Shown here: one piece after another, positions 1-8,400 of the stretch
Layout: each line of letters opens with the position of its first letter
Numbering within the stretch: position 1 is the first letter of the stretch
Assembly (NCBI RefSeq): GCF_001278055.1
Contig: NZ_CP010802.1
Span: 868,001 to 932,000 of the forward strand
Length of the DNA: 64,000 bases
Origin: Desulfuromonas soudanensis
GTDB taxonomy: Bacteria > Desulfobacterota > Desulfuromonadia > Desulfuromonadales > WTL
Direction: 5' to 3'
Program-made: the position numbers and the translations under genes
Notes under the pieces: model-generated
Seen by the model: only the letters and a program-made list of their open reading frames with translations
Told to the model about the DNA's origin: nothing
Databases searched by the model: none

Positions 1-1
1 C

Positions 2-67
2 CTCAAGGTCGTCCTGTTGAAAAAGAACCGGGGCGAGGCGCGGCAGATCGATATCGAAGCCGACTGA
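2..67 (+). CDS. C-terminal end of an unidentified protein (partial)
   Basis: The window opens inside a reading frame. Twenty-one codons in frame 2 end with TGA at 65-67 and encode a short basic/acidic tail ending IDIEAD. A strong intrinsic terminator follows about 30 bases later, which supports a real gene end. Too little is present to name the protein. Confidence 0.55.
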   Translation, partial: LKVVLLKKNRGEARQIDIEAD

Positions 68-95
68 ACATCTGCCCCCCACATCACGATTCAAT

Positions 96-128
96 AAAAA
101 CGGCGACCTTTAAGGTCGCCGTTTTTTG
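96..128. terminator. Bidirectional intrinsic terminator
   Basis: A ten-base arm CGGCGACCTT at 101-110 pairs with AAGGTCGCCG at 112-121. An A run lies on the left and a T run on the right. It sits between the left-edge gene and the convergent mscS gene and can serve both. Confidence 0.85.
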
Positions 129-174
129 TTATTCCCGAGCCGGCTGCAAAATCGTTTGTTTCTCCAATCGGCCG

Positions 175-1308
175 TCAAATTACGAGTTTTTCGCTCTCGA
201 CCCTATCCTCCGACGGGCTCCTGGTTTCCCCGCCGGCCAGGTAAACCGTGCGGCTCGGGAAGGCGAACTCGAGCCCCATCCCTTCGAGGATATCCATGAT
301 CTGCAGGCAGACGTCCTCCCGCGCTGCGAGGTACTCCGCCCAGGCGGTGGTGGTGGTGAAACAGTAGACGAGGATGTCGAGGGAGGAGGCGCCGAATTCG
401 GTGAAGTTGACGAGGGAAAACTCCTGATCGATGGCCGGATGGCTGCCGAGCATGGCGCGGATGGCGGCGACGGCGTCGCGCATCTCTTTCGGCGTCGTCC
501 GGTAGGTGACGCCGATGGTGAGCATGATGCGCCGCTTCGGCATGCGGCTGAGGTTGTCGATGGCCATGTTGGTGATAGTGCTGTTGGGGACGCTGACCAG
601 GGTCTTGGCGAAGGTGCGGATCTTGGTGGAGCGAAAGCCGACCTCCTCGACGGTTCCTTCGATGTCCCCGGCCTTGACCCAGTCGCCGATATGAAAGGGA
701 CGGTCGAGGATGATCATCAGCGAGCCGAAGAGGTTGGAGATCGTGTCCCGGGCCGCCAGGGCCACGGCGAGGCCGCCGATGCCGAGGGAGGCCAGAAGGG
801 TGGAGATGGAGAAGCCGAGGCTCTGTATGGCCATCAGAACCGCCATGAAGACGATGAAGATTCTCAGACTCTTGCGCACGAAGGGGAGGAGATTGTCGTC
901 GAGGGTCGACTCGGTGCGGCTGACCAGGGTACAGAGAAAGGTATTGAGAACCGCCACCAGGTTGAAGAGGACCCAGGCCATATCGAAGATAACGAGAATT
1001 TTGAGAAAGGTTGCCGCGAAGCCGGGGAGATCCACCGGCTCCGGCGGCAGCTGGAGAATCTGCACCGCGGCAAAGAGTCCGGCGATGACGACGAGAAATT
1101 CCGCCGGCTTGCGGATGCAGTCCAGGGCCTGGTCGTCGTAGCTGGTCTCCGTTTTGCCGGCGAAGGGGAAGAGGACGGTGACAAAGAGGTGGCCGAGGAC
1201 CTTTTTGAGGATCAGGGTCAGGATGAGCAGGGCAAAGGCGGCGGCGAAGCGGCCGAGGGCGATGCCGAGAAAGGTTTGGGAGAAAAGCTGCGACAGGGTT
1301 TCGAGCAT
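175..1308 (-). CDS. MscS-family mechanosensitive ion channel
   Basis: Inner-membrane channel expected to open under hypo-osmotic membrane tension and release solutes. The 377-residue product has about five hydrophobic segments in its first 200 residues. It then carries the MscS pore-helix signature (GIGGLAVALAARDTISNLFG) and the soluble beta/vestibule domain (ILDRPFHIGDWV, SVPNSTITN). The start is placed at ATG 1306-1308 because a GGAGGA ribosome-binding site lies seven bases upstream. The frame stays open 20 codons further up, but without a good site. It is transcribed divergently from the aconitase gene and convergent with the left-edge gene. The extra N-terminal helices compared with E. 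coli MscS suggest a YnaI-like subtype. A second MscS gene lies at 39152. Confidence 0.9.
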   Translation of the reverse strand: MLETLSQLFSQTFLGIALGRFAAAFALLILTLILKKVLGHLFVTVLFPFAGKTETSYDDQALDCIRKPAEFLVVIAGLFAAVQILQLPPEPVDLPGFAATFLKILVIFDMAWVLFNLVAVLNTFLCTLVSRTESTLDDNLLPFVRKSLRIFIVFMAVLMAIQSLGFSISTLLASLGIGGLAVALAARDTISNLFGSLMIILDRPFHIGDWVKAGDIEGTVEEVGFRSTKIRTFAKTLVSVPNSTITNMAIDNLSRMPKRRIMLTIGVTYRTTPKEMRDAVAAIRAMLGSHPAIDQEFSLVNFTEFGASSLDILVYCFTTTTAWAEYLAAREDVCLQIMDILEGMGLEFAFPSRTVYLAGGETRSPSEDRVESEKLVI

Positions 1309-1442
1309 GAAAGTCCTCCGGGGGAAAAGAGTGCCCCCTTTCTTAACAGATGGTGGCCGCCGATGCAAGGCTCGCCGTCCCTGCAGAGGGAGGAGAGCCT
1401 GCTAGAATGGAGGTAATCCACACACCCTAAAATAGAGGAGAA

Positions 1443-3386
1443 ATGATGAAGGGCGAAAATCTCACACGAAAAATACTCGCCGCCCATCTTGCCGAAGGGG
1501 AACTGACCCCCGGCGAGGAGATCGCCATCAGGATCGACCACACCCTCCTTCAGGACGCCACGGGGACGATGGCCATGCTCGAGTTCGAGACCCTGGGGCT
1601 CGAACGGGTGAAGGTCGGCCTGGCGGCCCAGTATGTCGATCACAACCTGCTGCAGACCGACAACAAGAATGCCGACGACCACCGGTATCTGCAGACCGCC
1701 TGCGCCCGCTACGGCATCCACTTCTCCCGTCCCGGCAACGGCGTCTCCCATCAGGTGCACATGGAGCGCTTCGGCCGTCCGGGGCTGACCATGATCGGCG
1801 CCGACAGCCACACCCCCGGCGCCGCCGGGGTCAGCATGCTCGCCATCGGCGCCGGCGGCCTCGACGTCGCCCTGGCCATGGCCGGCCACCCCTATCACCT
1901 CCCCTGCCCGAAGGTCCTCGGCGTCCGGCTCACCGGGAAGCTCCCCGACTGGGTGAGCGCCAAGGACGTCATCCTCGAGATGCTCAGGCGCTACGGCGTC
2001 AAGGGGTGCGTCGGCAAGATCCTCGAATATCACGGCCCCGGGGTGGCCACCCTCTCGGCGACGGACCGCGAGACGATCGGCAACATGGGGACCGAACTCG
2101 GCGCCACGACCACCGTCTTCCCCTCCGACGCGCGGACGAAAGAGTATCTGCAGGCCCAGGGACGGGGGGACGCCTGGCAGGAGCTCTCGGCCGACCCCGG
2201 CTGCTCCTACGACGAGGAGGCAGAACTCGACCTTTCCCAGGTCGAGCCCCTCATCGCCTGCCCGACCTCCCCGGGGAACGTCAAGCGGGTGCGGGAGGTG
2301 GCGGGGGTCAAGGTCGACCAGGCCATCGTCGGCTCGAGCGTCAACTCCTCCTTCCGCGACCTGATGGTGGTGGCCCGCATCGTCGAGGGGCGCCATGCCC
2401 ATCCGGAAACTTCCTTCCACATCAATCCCGGGAGCCGCCAGGTCCTGGAGAACATCGCCGACCAGGGGGGCGTCATGCCGCTCCTCCTCGCCGGGGCCCG
2501 CATCCACCAGAGCGGCTGTCTGGGGTGCATCGGCATGGGGCAGGCGCCGGGGACAGGTCAGGTGAGCCTGCGCACCTTTCCCCGCAACTTCCCCGGCCGC
2601 TCGGGGACCAAGGACGATCAGGTCTACCTCTGTTCCCCGGAGACCGCCGCCGCCGCGGCCCTGAAGGGGGTGATTACCGATCCCCGCGACCTCGGCAGGG
2701 AAATGGCCTATCCCCGGATCGAGGATCCGAAAAAATACCTCGTCGACGAATCGTCCATCCTCTTCCCCAACTCTGACGGGGAAAAAACCGAGATCGTGCG
2801 CGGCCCCAACATCAAACCCCTCCCCGACTTCGAGCCTTTGCCCGAAACCCTCGAGGCCGAAGTGGTGCTGCAAGTGGAGGACAACGTCTCCACCGACACC
2901 ATCATGCCGGCCGGCAACAAGGTTCTCCCCCTGCGCTCCAACATCGAGGCGATCAGCGAGTTTGTCTACTACCAGATCAACCCCGATTTTCACAGGGAGT
3001 GCAGGGAGAAGGGGAACGTGATCGTGGTCGGCGGCGAAAACTACGGGCAGGGTTCAAGCCGCGAACATGCCGCCCTGGCGCCGCGCTTCCTCGGCGTCCG
3101 GGCCAAGATCGTCAAGAGCTTCGCCCGGATCCACAAGGCCAATCTCTGCAACTTCGGCATCCTGCCGCTGACCTTCCAAAACCCCGACGACTTCGCCCTC
3201 TTCGAAAAGGGGAAGACGGTGCGCTTCCCCGGGGTGAAGAAACACCTCGAAAAAGGGGCGACGGAAATTCCTGTGGAAATCGACGGGAAGACGGTTCTCA
3301 CCTCCCTCGACGTCTCGGAACGCCAGCGCCGAAACCTCATCGCCGGCGGAACCTTGAATCTGGTGCGTCGGGAGCTGAAGAAATAA
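1443..3386 (+). CDS. Aconitate hydratase, short putative type
   Basis: Aconitase-superfamily enzyme, cytoplasmic, expected to interconvert citrate and isocitrate in the TCA cycle. At 647 residues it is shorter than AcnA/AcnB (about 860-900), which fits the short bacterial 'putative aconitate hydratase' subgroup. Domains 1-3 occupy about residues 1-440 (DHNLLQTDNKN, GADSHTPGAAG). The swivel domain is C-terminal (GENYGQGSSREHAAL, with the substrate-binding SSREH). A GAGGAG site precedes the ATG. Oddity: the first cluster-ligand motif, normally GSCTNSS, reads GSSVNSS with Ser299 in place of Cys. The other two ligands, C359 and C362 (CLGC), are present. Homoaconitase or an isopropylmalate-isomerase-like role cannot be excluded. 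Confidence 0.88.
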   Translation: MMKGENLTRKILAAHLAEGELTPGEEIAIRIDHTLLQDATGTMAMLEFETLGLERVKVGLAAQYVDHNLLQTDNKNADDHRYLQTACARYGIHFSRPGNGVSHQVHMERFGRPGLTMIGADSHTPGAAGVSMLAIGAGGLDVALAMAGHPYHLPCPKVLGVRLTGKLPDWVSAKDVILEMLRRYGVKGCVGKILEYHGPGVATLSATDRETIGNMGTELGATTTVFPSDARTKEYLQAQGRGDAWQELSADPGCSYDEEAELDLSQVEPLIACPTSPGNVKRVREVAGVKVDQAIVGSSVNSSFRDLMVVARIVEGRHAHPETSFHINPGSRQVLENIADQGGVMPLLLAGARIHQSGCLGCIGMGQAPGTGQVSLRTFPRNFPGRSGTKDDQVYLCSPETAAAAALKGVITDPRDLGREMAYPRIEDPKKYLVDESSILFPNSDGEKTEIVRGPNIKPLPDFEPLPETLEAEVVLQVEDNVSTDTIMPAGNKVLPLRSNIEAISEFVYYQINPDFHRECREKGNVIVVGGENYGQGSSREHAALAPRFLGVRAKIVKSFARIHKANLCNFGILPLTFQNPDDFALFEKGKTVRFPGVKKHLEKGATEIPVEIDGKTVLTSLDVSERQRRNLIAGGTLNLVRRELKK

Positions 3387-3413
3387 AACGGTCCGGATTC
3401 AGGCCGCAAAGGC

Positions 3414-3456
3414 AAAAGCCGCCCGGTCAGCCATGGCTGATCGGGCGGCTTTTGTG
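3414..3456 (+). terminator. Intrinsic terminator after aconitase
   Basis: Arms AAAAGCCGCCCG and CGGGCGGCTTTT enclose a short loop, followed by T-rich sequence. It lies 28 bases after the aconitase stop codon and marks the edge of the core region before the accessory island. Confidence 0.85.
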
Positions 3457-3470
3457 TTGGAAAAAAGGAA

Positions 3471-3493
3471 CTGGGTTAAGCACTTAACTTCAC
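3471..3493 (+). repeat. Left copy of a 23-bp imperfect repeat at the island border
   Basis: CTGGGTTAAGCACTTAACTTCAC matches the sequence at 21404-21426 at 20 of 23 positions; positions 6, 9 and 20 differ. This copy lies just after the aconitase terminator; the other lies just after the thermonuclease stop codon. The core GTTAAG-CA-CTTAAC is itself nearly palindromic. The copies are direct repeats now and would be inverted repeats if the IS-bounded inversion were undone. Confidence 0.5.
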
Positions 3494-3573
3494 CACCTGG
3501 ACGCTGTTGTAGAATCTCGAAAGTCAGCCATTTTCGAACACCAAGGCCCCCGATTTGGCACTCGAGGGCCTTT

Positions 3574-4149
3574 TCAGACACTTTGTGGGCGGCTCTCTGT
3601 GTAGAGTCTGTAGACTGATGAGCGGCTGATGCCGTAATGCTCAGCGATCTCAGTCTTGCTGCACCCTGGAGCTTCAAAGTCTCTGATCAGGTCCTGAATT
3701 TCCTGTTTTTTCAATTTCGGCCTGGCGCCAAACTTTACGCCCCTGGCTATTGCCTTGATGCGGCCCTCAGTAGATCGCTCCTTGATCAACTCCCGTTCGA
3801 ACTCGCCAATGGCTGCGAGAATATTGAACTGGAGCCGTCCATACATTGTCGTTGTGTCGATTCCCTGGTCAAGGACCACCAAATCCACCTTTTTGGCTTC
3901 AAGCTTCTGGACAATTCCTGCCAAATCAACCACCGATCGAGCGAGGCGATCGAGCTTGGTTACCACAAAAACGTCTCCGTCCCGCACGAAATCGAGGGCG
4001 CTCTGCAGCTCCGGTCTACCCTTGGTTGATTTTCCGGAGACCTTTTCATGGAAAATCCGATTGCAGTCCGACAGCCGATCCAGTTGGACATCGAGCCTTT
4101 GCCCGGACGAACTGACCCTTGCATAACCGATTCGCATTCCCGTCGCCAT
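3574..4149 (-). CDS. Serine site-specific recombinase (resolvase/invertase family)
   Basis: DNA recombinase that cuts with a serine nucleophile. Of 191 residues, about 1-140 form the resolvase catalytic domain, with the signature GYARVSSSGQ and predicted nucleophile Ser13. KLDRLARS, the downstream EFERELIKER helix, and a C-terminal helix-turn-helix (about 155-185, CSKTEIAEHYGISRSSVY) follow. The size matches small Tn3-type resolvases and DNA invertases. The start at ATG 4147-4149 is preceded by a GGAGGA site; the frame runs further upstream only into the divergent promoter. It sits back to back with an AbrB/PIN module at the edge of an attC-bearing island. No inverted or res sites could be assigned, so its substrate is unknown. 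Confidence 0.9.
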   Translation of the reverse strand: MATGMRIGYARVSSSGQRLDVQLDRLSDCNRIFHEKVSGKSTKGRPELQSALDFVRDGDVFVVTKLDRLARSVVDLAGIVQKLEAKKVDLVVLDQGIDTTTMYGRLQFNILAAIGEFERELIKERSTEGRIKAIARGVKFGARPKLKKQEIQDLIRDFEAPGCSKTEIAEHYGISRSSVYRLYTESRPQSV

Positions 4150-4181
4150 AGCGTCCTCCTTTTTTGTCTGTGTGATTTCGC

Positions 4182-4222
4182 TTGTCGTTGACTGTGGCAT
4201 CCGCTATGATCTTACCAGTAAG
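4182..4222 (+). promoter_or_regulatory. Promoter with operator-like palindrome for the AbrB/PIN module
   Basis: TTGTCG at 4182-4187 and TATGAT at 4205-4210 are 17 bases apart and read toward the antitoxin gene. Directly after the -10 box is CTTAC-CA-GTAAG (4211-4222), a perfect inverted repeat with a 2-base spacer. It is well placed for autorepression by the AbrB-type antitoxin. The assignment is by position and consensus only. Confidence 0.5.
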
Positions 4223-4243
4223 AACAACAAGGAGGAGGATTCT

Positions 4244-4507
4244 ATGGGAACCCTGGCAACAACCAAAATGTCGTCCAAAGGGCAAGTCGTTATTCCCGAA
4301 GAGGTACGAAAGCGACTCAACCTCAAGGCCGGTGCACAATTCGTTGTGGTTGGCGAGAATGATGTCGTCATCCTGAAATCGATTTCCCAGCCATCGATTT
4401 CGGAATTTGACGAGCTCATCGCCAAGGCCCGTCGGGAAGCCAAGGCTTCAGGTTTGAAGCAGAACCATATCGAGGAAGCCATCGCCCAGGTGCGCGGACG
4501 GAAATGA
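4244..4507 (+). CDS. AbrB/SpoVT-family antitoxin
   Basis: An 87-residue DNA-binding antitoxin. The N-terminal half is a swapped-hairpin AbrB domain (MSSKGQVVIPEEVRKRLNL). The C-terminal half is charged and helical and is expected to bind and block the toxin. The start at 4244 follows a GGAGGAGG site seven bases upstream; an in-frame extension to 4172 would overlap the promoter and is rejected. Its stop codon overlaps the PIN toxin start as ATGA, the translational coupling usual in toxin-antitoxin pairs. Likely autoregulated through the palindrome at 4211-4222. Confidence 0.9.
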   Translation: MGTLATTKMSSKGQVVIPEEVRKRLNLKAGAQFVVVGENDVVILKSISQPSISEFDELIAKARREAKASGLKQNHIEEAIAQVRGRK

Positions 4508-4911
4508 GAATCGTCCTTGACACCAACGTCTTCATTTCCGGGATATTCTTCTCCGGGCCACCCCATCGTATTCTCCAGGGGTGGCGAGACGGACGGGTTC
4601 ATTTGGTGCTCTCGCCTGAGATTTTTGAGGAGTACCAGAGAGTTGCGGAGGTTTTGCATAAGCAATTTCCTGCGGTGGATTTATCGGCAATCCTTGATTT
4701 GGTGCTCGTCGAAGCAGAGATGTGCCAGGTTGAGCCTCTTTCCGAGGCGGTCTGCGCTGACCCGGATGATGACAAATTCATTGCCTGTGCCTTGTCCAGT
4801 GGCAGCAAGTTGATTGTCAGCGGTGACAAGCATCTTCTCGATGTCGCGGGGTACCGGGGGATCGAGATCCTTAAGCCGAGACCATTTGTGGACAAACATT
4901 TACTCGACTAG
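4504..4911 (+). CDS. PIN-domain toxin (VapC-like ribonuclease)
   Basis: A 135-residue PIN protein of the 'putative toxin component, PIN family' type, expected to be a Mg/Mn-dependent RNase. The acidic metal-binding residues are visible: D6 in VLDTNVFISG, E42/E43 after SPEIF, D89/D90 in DPDDDKF and D108 in VSGDKH. All four classical positions are intact, so the toxin should be active unless neutralised. It overlaps the antitoxin gene by four bases. The last residues (HLLD) repeat an earlier HLLD segment in the protein. It sits on an integron-like island, where such modules often stabilise arrays. Confidence 0.9.
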   Translation: MRIVLDTNVFISGIFFSGPPHRILQGWRDGRVHLVLSPEIFEEYQRVAEVLHKQFPAVDLSAILDLVLVEAEMCQVEPLSEAVCADPDDDKFIACALSSGSKLIVSGDKHLLDVAGYRGIEILKPRPFVDKHLLD

Positions 4912-5002
4912 CCAAAAATTCCGGGCAACGCTGCTACCGATTCCGACAATTGCGGGCAGGCTGAGCCGAGATCCTCACAAGAACCAAACTAAGCGACATC
5001 AA

Positions 5003-5034
5003 AATGGCCTACCTGGAAACGGGTAGGCCATTCG
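5003..5034 (+). terminator. Intrinsic terminator after the PIN toxin
   Basis: AATGGCCTACC pairs with GGTAGGCCATT across a short loop. It lies about 90 bases after the toxin stop codon. The following T run is weak, so confidence is moderate. Confidence 0.6.
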
Positions 5035-5166
5035 TTGTTCTCATGAGTGGGTAGGATTTTCAGAATGCAGAAGTATCGAGACGACTCTCTGCCCCCTGCT
5101 TGATGAGGATGGGTGTACTATTAATCCATAGGAAACGCAGGACCGCCATTTAGAACGACTTATAGG

Positions 5167-5203
5167 AACGCCCCAGCCCTTACAAACAGGCGGGGCGTTT
5201 TTG
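5167..5203 (+). terminator. Intrinsic terminator
   Basis: Arms AACGCCCC (5167-5174) and GGGGCGTT (5192-5199) are followed by a T run. It separates the toxin-antitoxin module from the attC-like site. No gene directly upstream needs it, apart from read-through from the toxin. Confidence 0.6.
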
Positions 5204-5244
5204 TATTGCGGATGGTGATTTATAGGACTGGAATCTATCTACAC

Positions 5245-5323
5245 ACTCAACGACTCAGTCCACCGGGCCGCGACGGCAAGCGCAGCGCCGCCGTTGCGGC
5301 TCCGGTTCAACTGACGGTTGGGC
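5245..5323 (-). other. attC-like integron recombination site (attC2)
   Basis: Read on the minus strand, the site starts with GCCCAAC (5323-5317) and ends with GTTGAGT (5251-5245). These fit the RYYYAAC and GTTRRRY core boxes. Between them lies an imperfect hairpin: CCGG-a-GCCGC..CGGC pairs with GCCG..GCGGC-CCGG, leaving one unpaired A like the extrahelical bases that orient attC folding. Outer arms CAGT/ACTG also pair. It follows the stop codon of the large NTPase by 111 bases in the orientation expected of a cassette 3' end. No integrase gene is visible in the window. Confidence 0.65.
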
Positions 5324-5434
5324 GTCAAATCACGATGGACTATCCACGGTCGGTTTCGGCCAACTGCAGACATTGAAATTGGGGAGGCGAACAAACTTTC
5401 GTCATTTCGACCACGTGAAGCCTGTTCTTGACCG

Positions 5435-8400
5435 CTATCGCAGCCGCTTAATGCGCTCTTGGAGAGCTAAGGCGGTTGGGGTATTCATAGCTGCAAGTGC
5501 AGCGGCTATCTCGACAACCGCCTGGCGCGCCTGAGCGTCTTGCGACAGGGCTTGCGCGTCGGAGCTCAACGCCGCCGCTACGAGCTCGACCAATGCGTCC
5601 CCCGTACCTTCGCGGTACCAGCGACCGGAAGGCTCGTGCTCCTTCAGCATGGCTGCGAGCCAGCGAAACCCGTCAAGGCGAAGCGGGGCTCCGAAATTCG
5701 TTGTCAGGAAGTTGCAGAAGCGCGTGATGCATTCTTCGTCGTGAGCCAGGTGCGCGGAGGACCAGCGTTCGTAGACATCCTTCATCCGCAGAGCCGCGCC
5801 CGGGTTGAGCCGGGACAGCGCGTCCTCGTTGCCGAAGCCGAGCAGGTCGCAAATCAAGCGCTCGCCGTAAAACCAGAGGCCGGGTTGAGACCAATCGGCC
5901 GCTAGGCCGTACTCCGCGGTCGCCCGCCAAACGCGCTCGAATGCCACTGGGTCCTCACCTTTCCCGAGACGCAGGAACAACCCGCGAATGAAGTGCTGCA
6001 GCGCGTGGTGTGCGGCCGGGCCGTGGGAGAGAACAGATTCCCAAACCGCGCGCTCTTCCCCTGCGGGCGCCGCGATCGACAGAGCTCCGAGCTTCAGAAG
6101 GATGTCGTAGCCGAGGTTCTGGCTCGGCAGGTCGTACTCGCCATGCTTCTTCTTCTCGCGCGCCTTGGCGCGCGTGGCGTCGTAATCCCATATGCGCAGC
6201 GCCAAGCGCGTGTCGAGATCGCGGTCGCCAGTGCCACCGCCTTCGATGAGCCAGTTAAACAGGACTTCGAGGAAGTGGCCGTCTAGCGAGCCTCCCCGTT
6301 TGCGCTTCGGCTTTCCGCGCCAAGCCTGGTCGCCGGCATTGTAGAACCGCAACCGGCGCTGGAAGTCCAAACGCTCTCGGCCCGCGACGACACGCTTAAA
6401 GTCGAGGTCATCCGGCGTCGCGGTCGGTCCGCGGAGCGGAAAGCGCCGTAGTCGCGCAAGCCACACTTTCCAGGCACGTTCTGCGTCGTCGCCATCGCCG
6501 TGGTGCGGAGCAAGCATGATGAGGCCCGACCAGAAGAGCCCGGCGCGGAGCAGCCGCCACCACGCAGCGCCAAGCCGCTCACGATTGGCATAGGCGACGC
6601 CGACAACAACCGCTGCCGCTCGCGAGTCGCCGCTCGTCAGAAGGCGCAGGACGGCGGTCTCCCATTCCTCAACGCCATCTTCATCGACAAGCCACAGGTG
6701 CATGACCGCGTAGGCGACGAACTTCAGCTCGTCGCGGCTCCCCATGCGCTGCCCGCGAATCTTTTCTCCTGTTGGCGCGACCGCCGCCACACCAGCGCGC
6801 ACCACTTCGCGCGCGTGCTTCTGTGCTTCAGAGTTCTGGGCGAGCCAAGCGCCCCCCAATGCGACAAGCGTGCCGGCTGCGGCGAAGCGGCATCTTGATT
6901 TCGCGTCCTCATCCTCACCTTCTGTCCCCGCCTCACACTCCTGGAGCAGATTGAAGAGGTACGCGGCCTCATCGTCGGTAAGCGATTGGCCGCCAAGAAG
7001 CCGCTGTTCGCACCGGTCCGGCACAAGAAGGTATGCGAGGGTATGCGCGCTATCGGTCTGCCACGACTGCACCTCAAGGCTCAGTTCGTTAGGACAGACG
7101 AAGGCCTGTATTTCTGCGCCCGTCGCCTGGTCGGTGACGGTCTGATAGTTAGACCGGTCAAGCGCGGCGAAGAGCAGCTTGAACTCCAAAGCCTCTTTCG
7201 GGTCTTCAGGCAGCGCCCACGTCGGCAGCAGCGCTTGAAGACGCCGCGCAACGTCGCCGTCGGCCAACAGGAGGTCGACAACAACATCGAGGAACTTCTG
7301 CTGGCGATGGGGTGCCAGAGTCCAATCACGCGCGAAGTCGAACATCGCCTGGCCGCCCTGGAGCCAACTCCATCCGATGAAGTTGTCGCCAACCTGCTTC
7401 ACGCGAACGCTGTCCCAATAGAACAGGTTCGAGAACGTAATCAGGGCCGCGAGGGGCCCCGTCAGCAGCGACGGCCGATACTTGGCGACGTTGAGAAGCA
7501 CGCTGACGAGCGCCGCGGAGTTTCCCTCCCGGAGTATCCTCTCGATATCAGCGGCGATGTCCTCACCCGCGTCTAGCCGTATCGTAAGCCAGCGCTCCAA
7601 CGCATCGAGAGCACAGAACAGGTTTCCGTTGCGCATCTCATTGGACTGCGGCCAGCCGAAAACCTGCCACCCGCCGGGGAACGTCTTATCCGACCCGTCC
7701 GCGAAACGCAGTGTCACCCCGGGAGCCTCACCGGTGCGGCCCTTCATGACCTCTGCGACCCAGCGCTCCGTGCAGAAGTTCACCAGCGCGATGAGCGAGG
7801 TGAGCGCCGGTTCCGGGGCCAGCTGGAAGAAGGGGAAGAATGGGCTCTTCCAGAAGGCCGTCGGATACGCTTCCTCGGGGTATTCGAGGCCGAGGTCAAT
7901 TTCGAACCGCGCGGGCCCGTACTCCCGTTCCGGCTGGTCTTCGATGATGAGTGCGAGCAGGACTTCGGCCGCCAGCCCAGGCTGCGCACGCATCAGAGAC
8001 TGGATGCCGTTATCCTTGATGCAGGCGGTCAGGAAATCCCTGTCGACCTTGCCCATCGCCCCCAGCGGCCAAGGCGGCAATCGCTCGCGGAACGACCCGA
8101 GGGAGACTGGCATCTGCTTCCGTTTTCCGTGCCGCGCCTTGTATTCGGCATCCGTCTTCAGACGCTCGGCGTGCGCCTTCGCCTTCTGTAGCTGAGCCTC
8201 CGCGATGCGCCGTTTGACGTCAGTGTCGACCTCTCGGCGTCCCGCGAGTTCGAGCACCCAGTTCCCGACCTCGGTCGGCAGGTCGGCCGCGCCAGCCAGT
8301 GGTGCTGTGTACAGCAACGGCTCACGCGTCAGGTACATCACACCGTGGCCCTTCTCGACTTGCACGGTCCGAGCCATGGCGAGCGCCATCTCCGCCATTT

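Larger units (their letters stand above)
4912..5434. other. Non-coding stretch between the PIN toxin and the large NTPase
   Basis: No gene is supported here. The stretch holds two intrinsic terminators (about 5003-5032 and 5167-5203) and the attC-like site at 5245-5323. About 110 bases of untranslated sequence follow the NTPase stop codon. Confidence 0.6.

Noticed and set aside
3471-3560. The left border repeat as a complete attC site
   Set aside because: A GTTAAGC core is present, but no matching second core or stem of the right size follows; it is listed as a repeat only.
4172-4243. Longer N-terminus for the AbrB antitoxin
   Set aside because: It overlaps the promoter and palindrome and lacks a ribosome-binding site.
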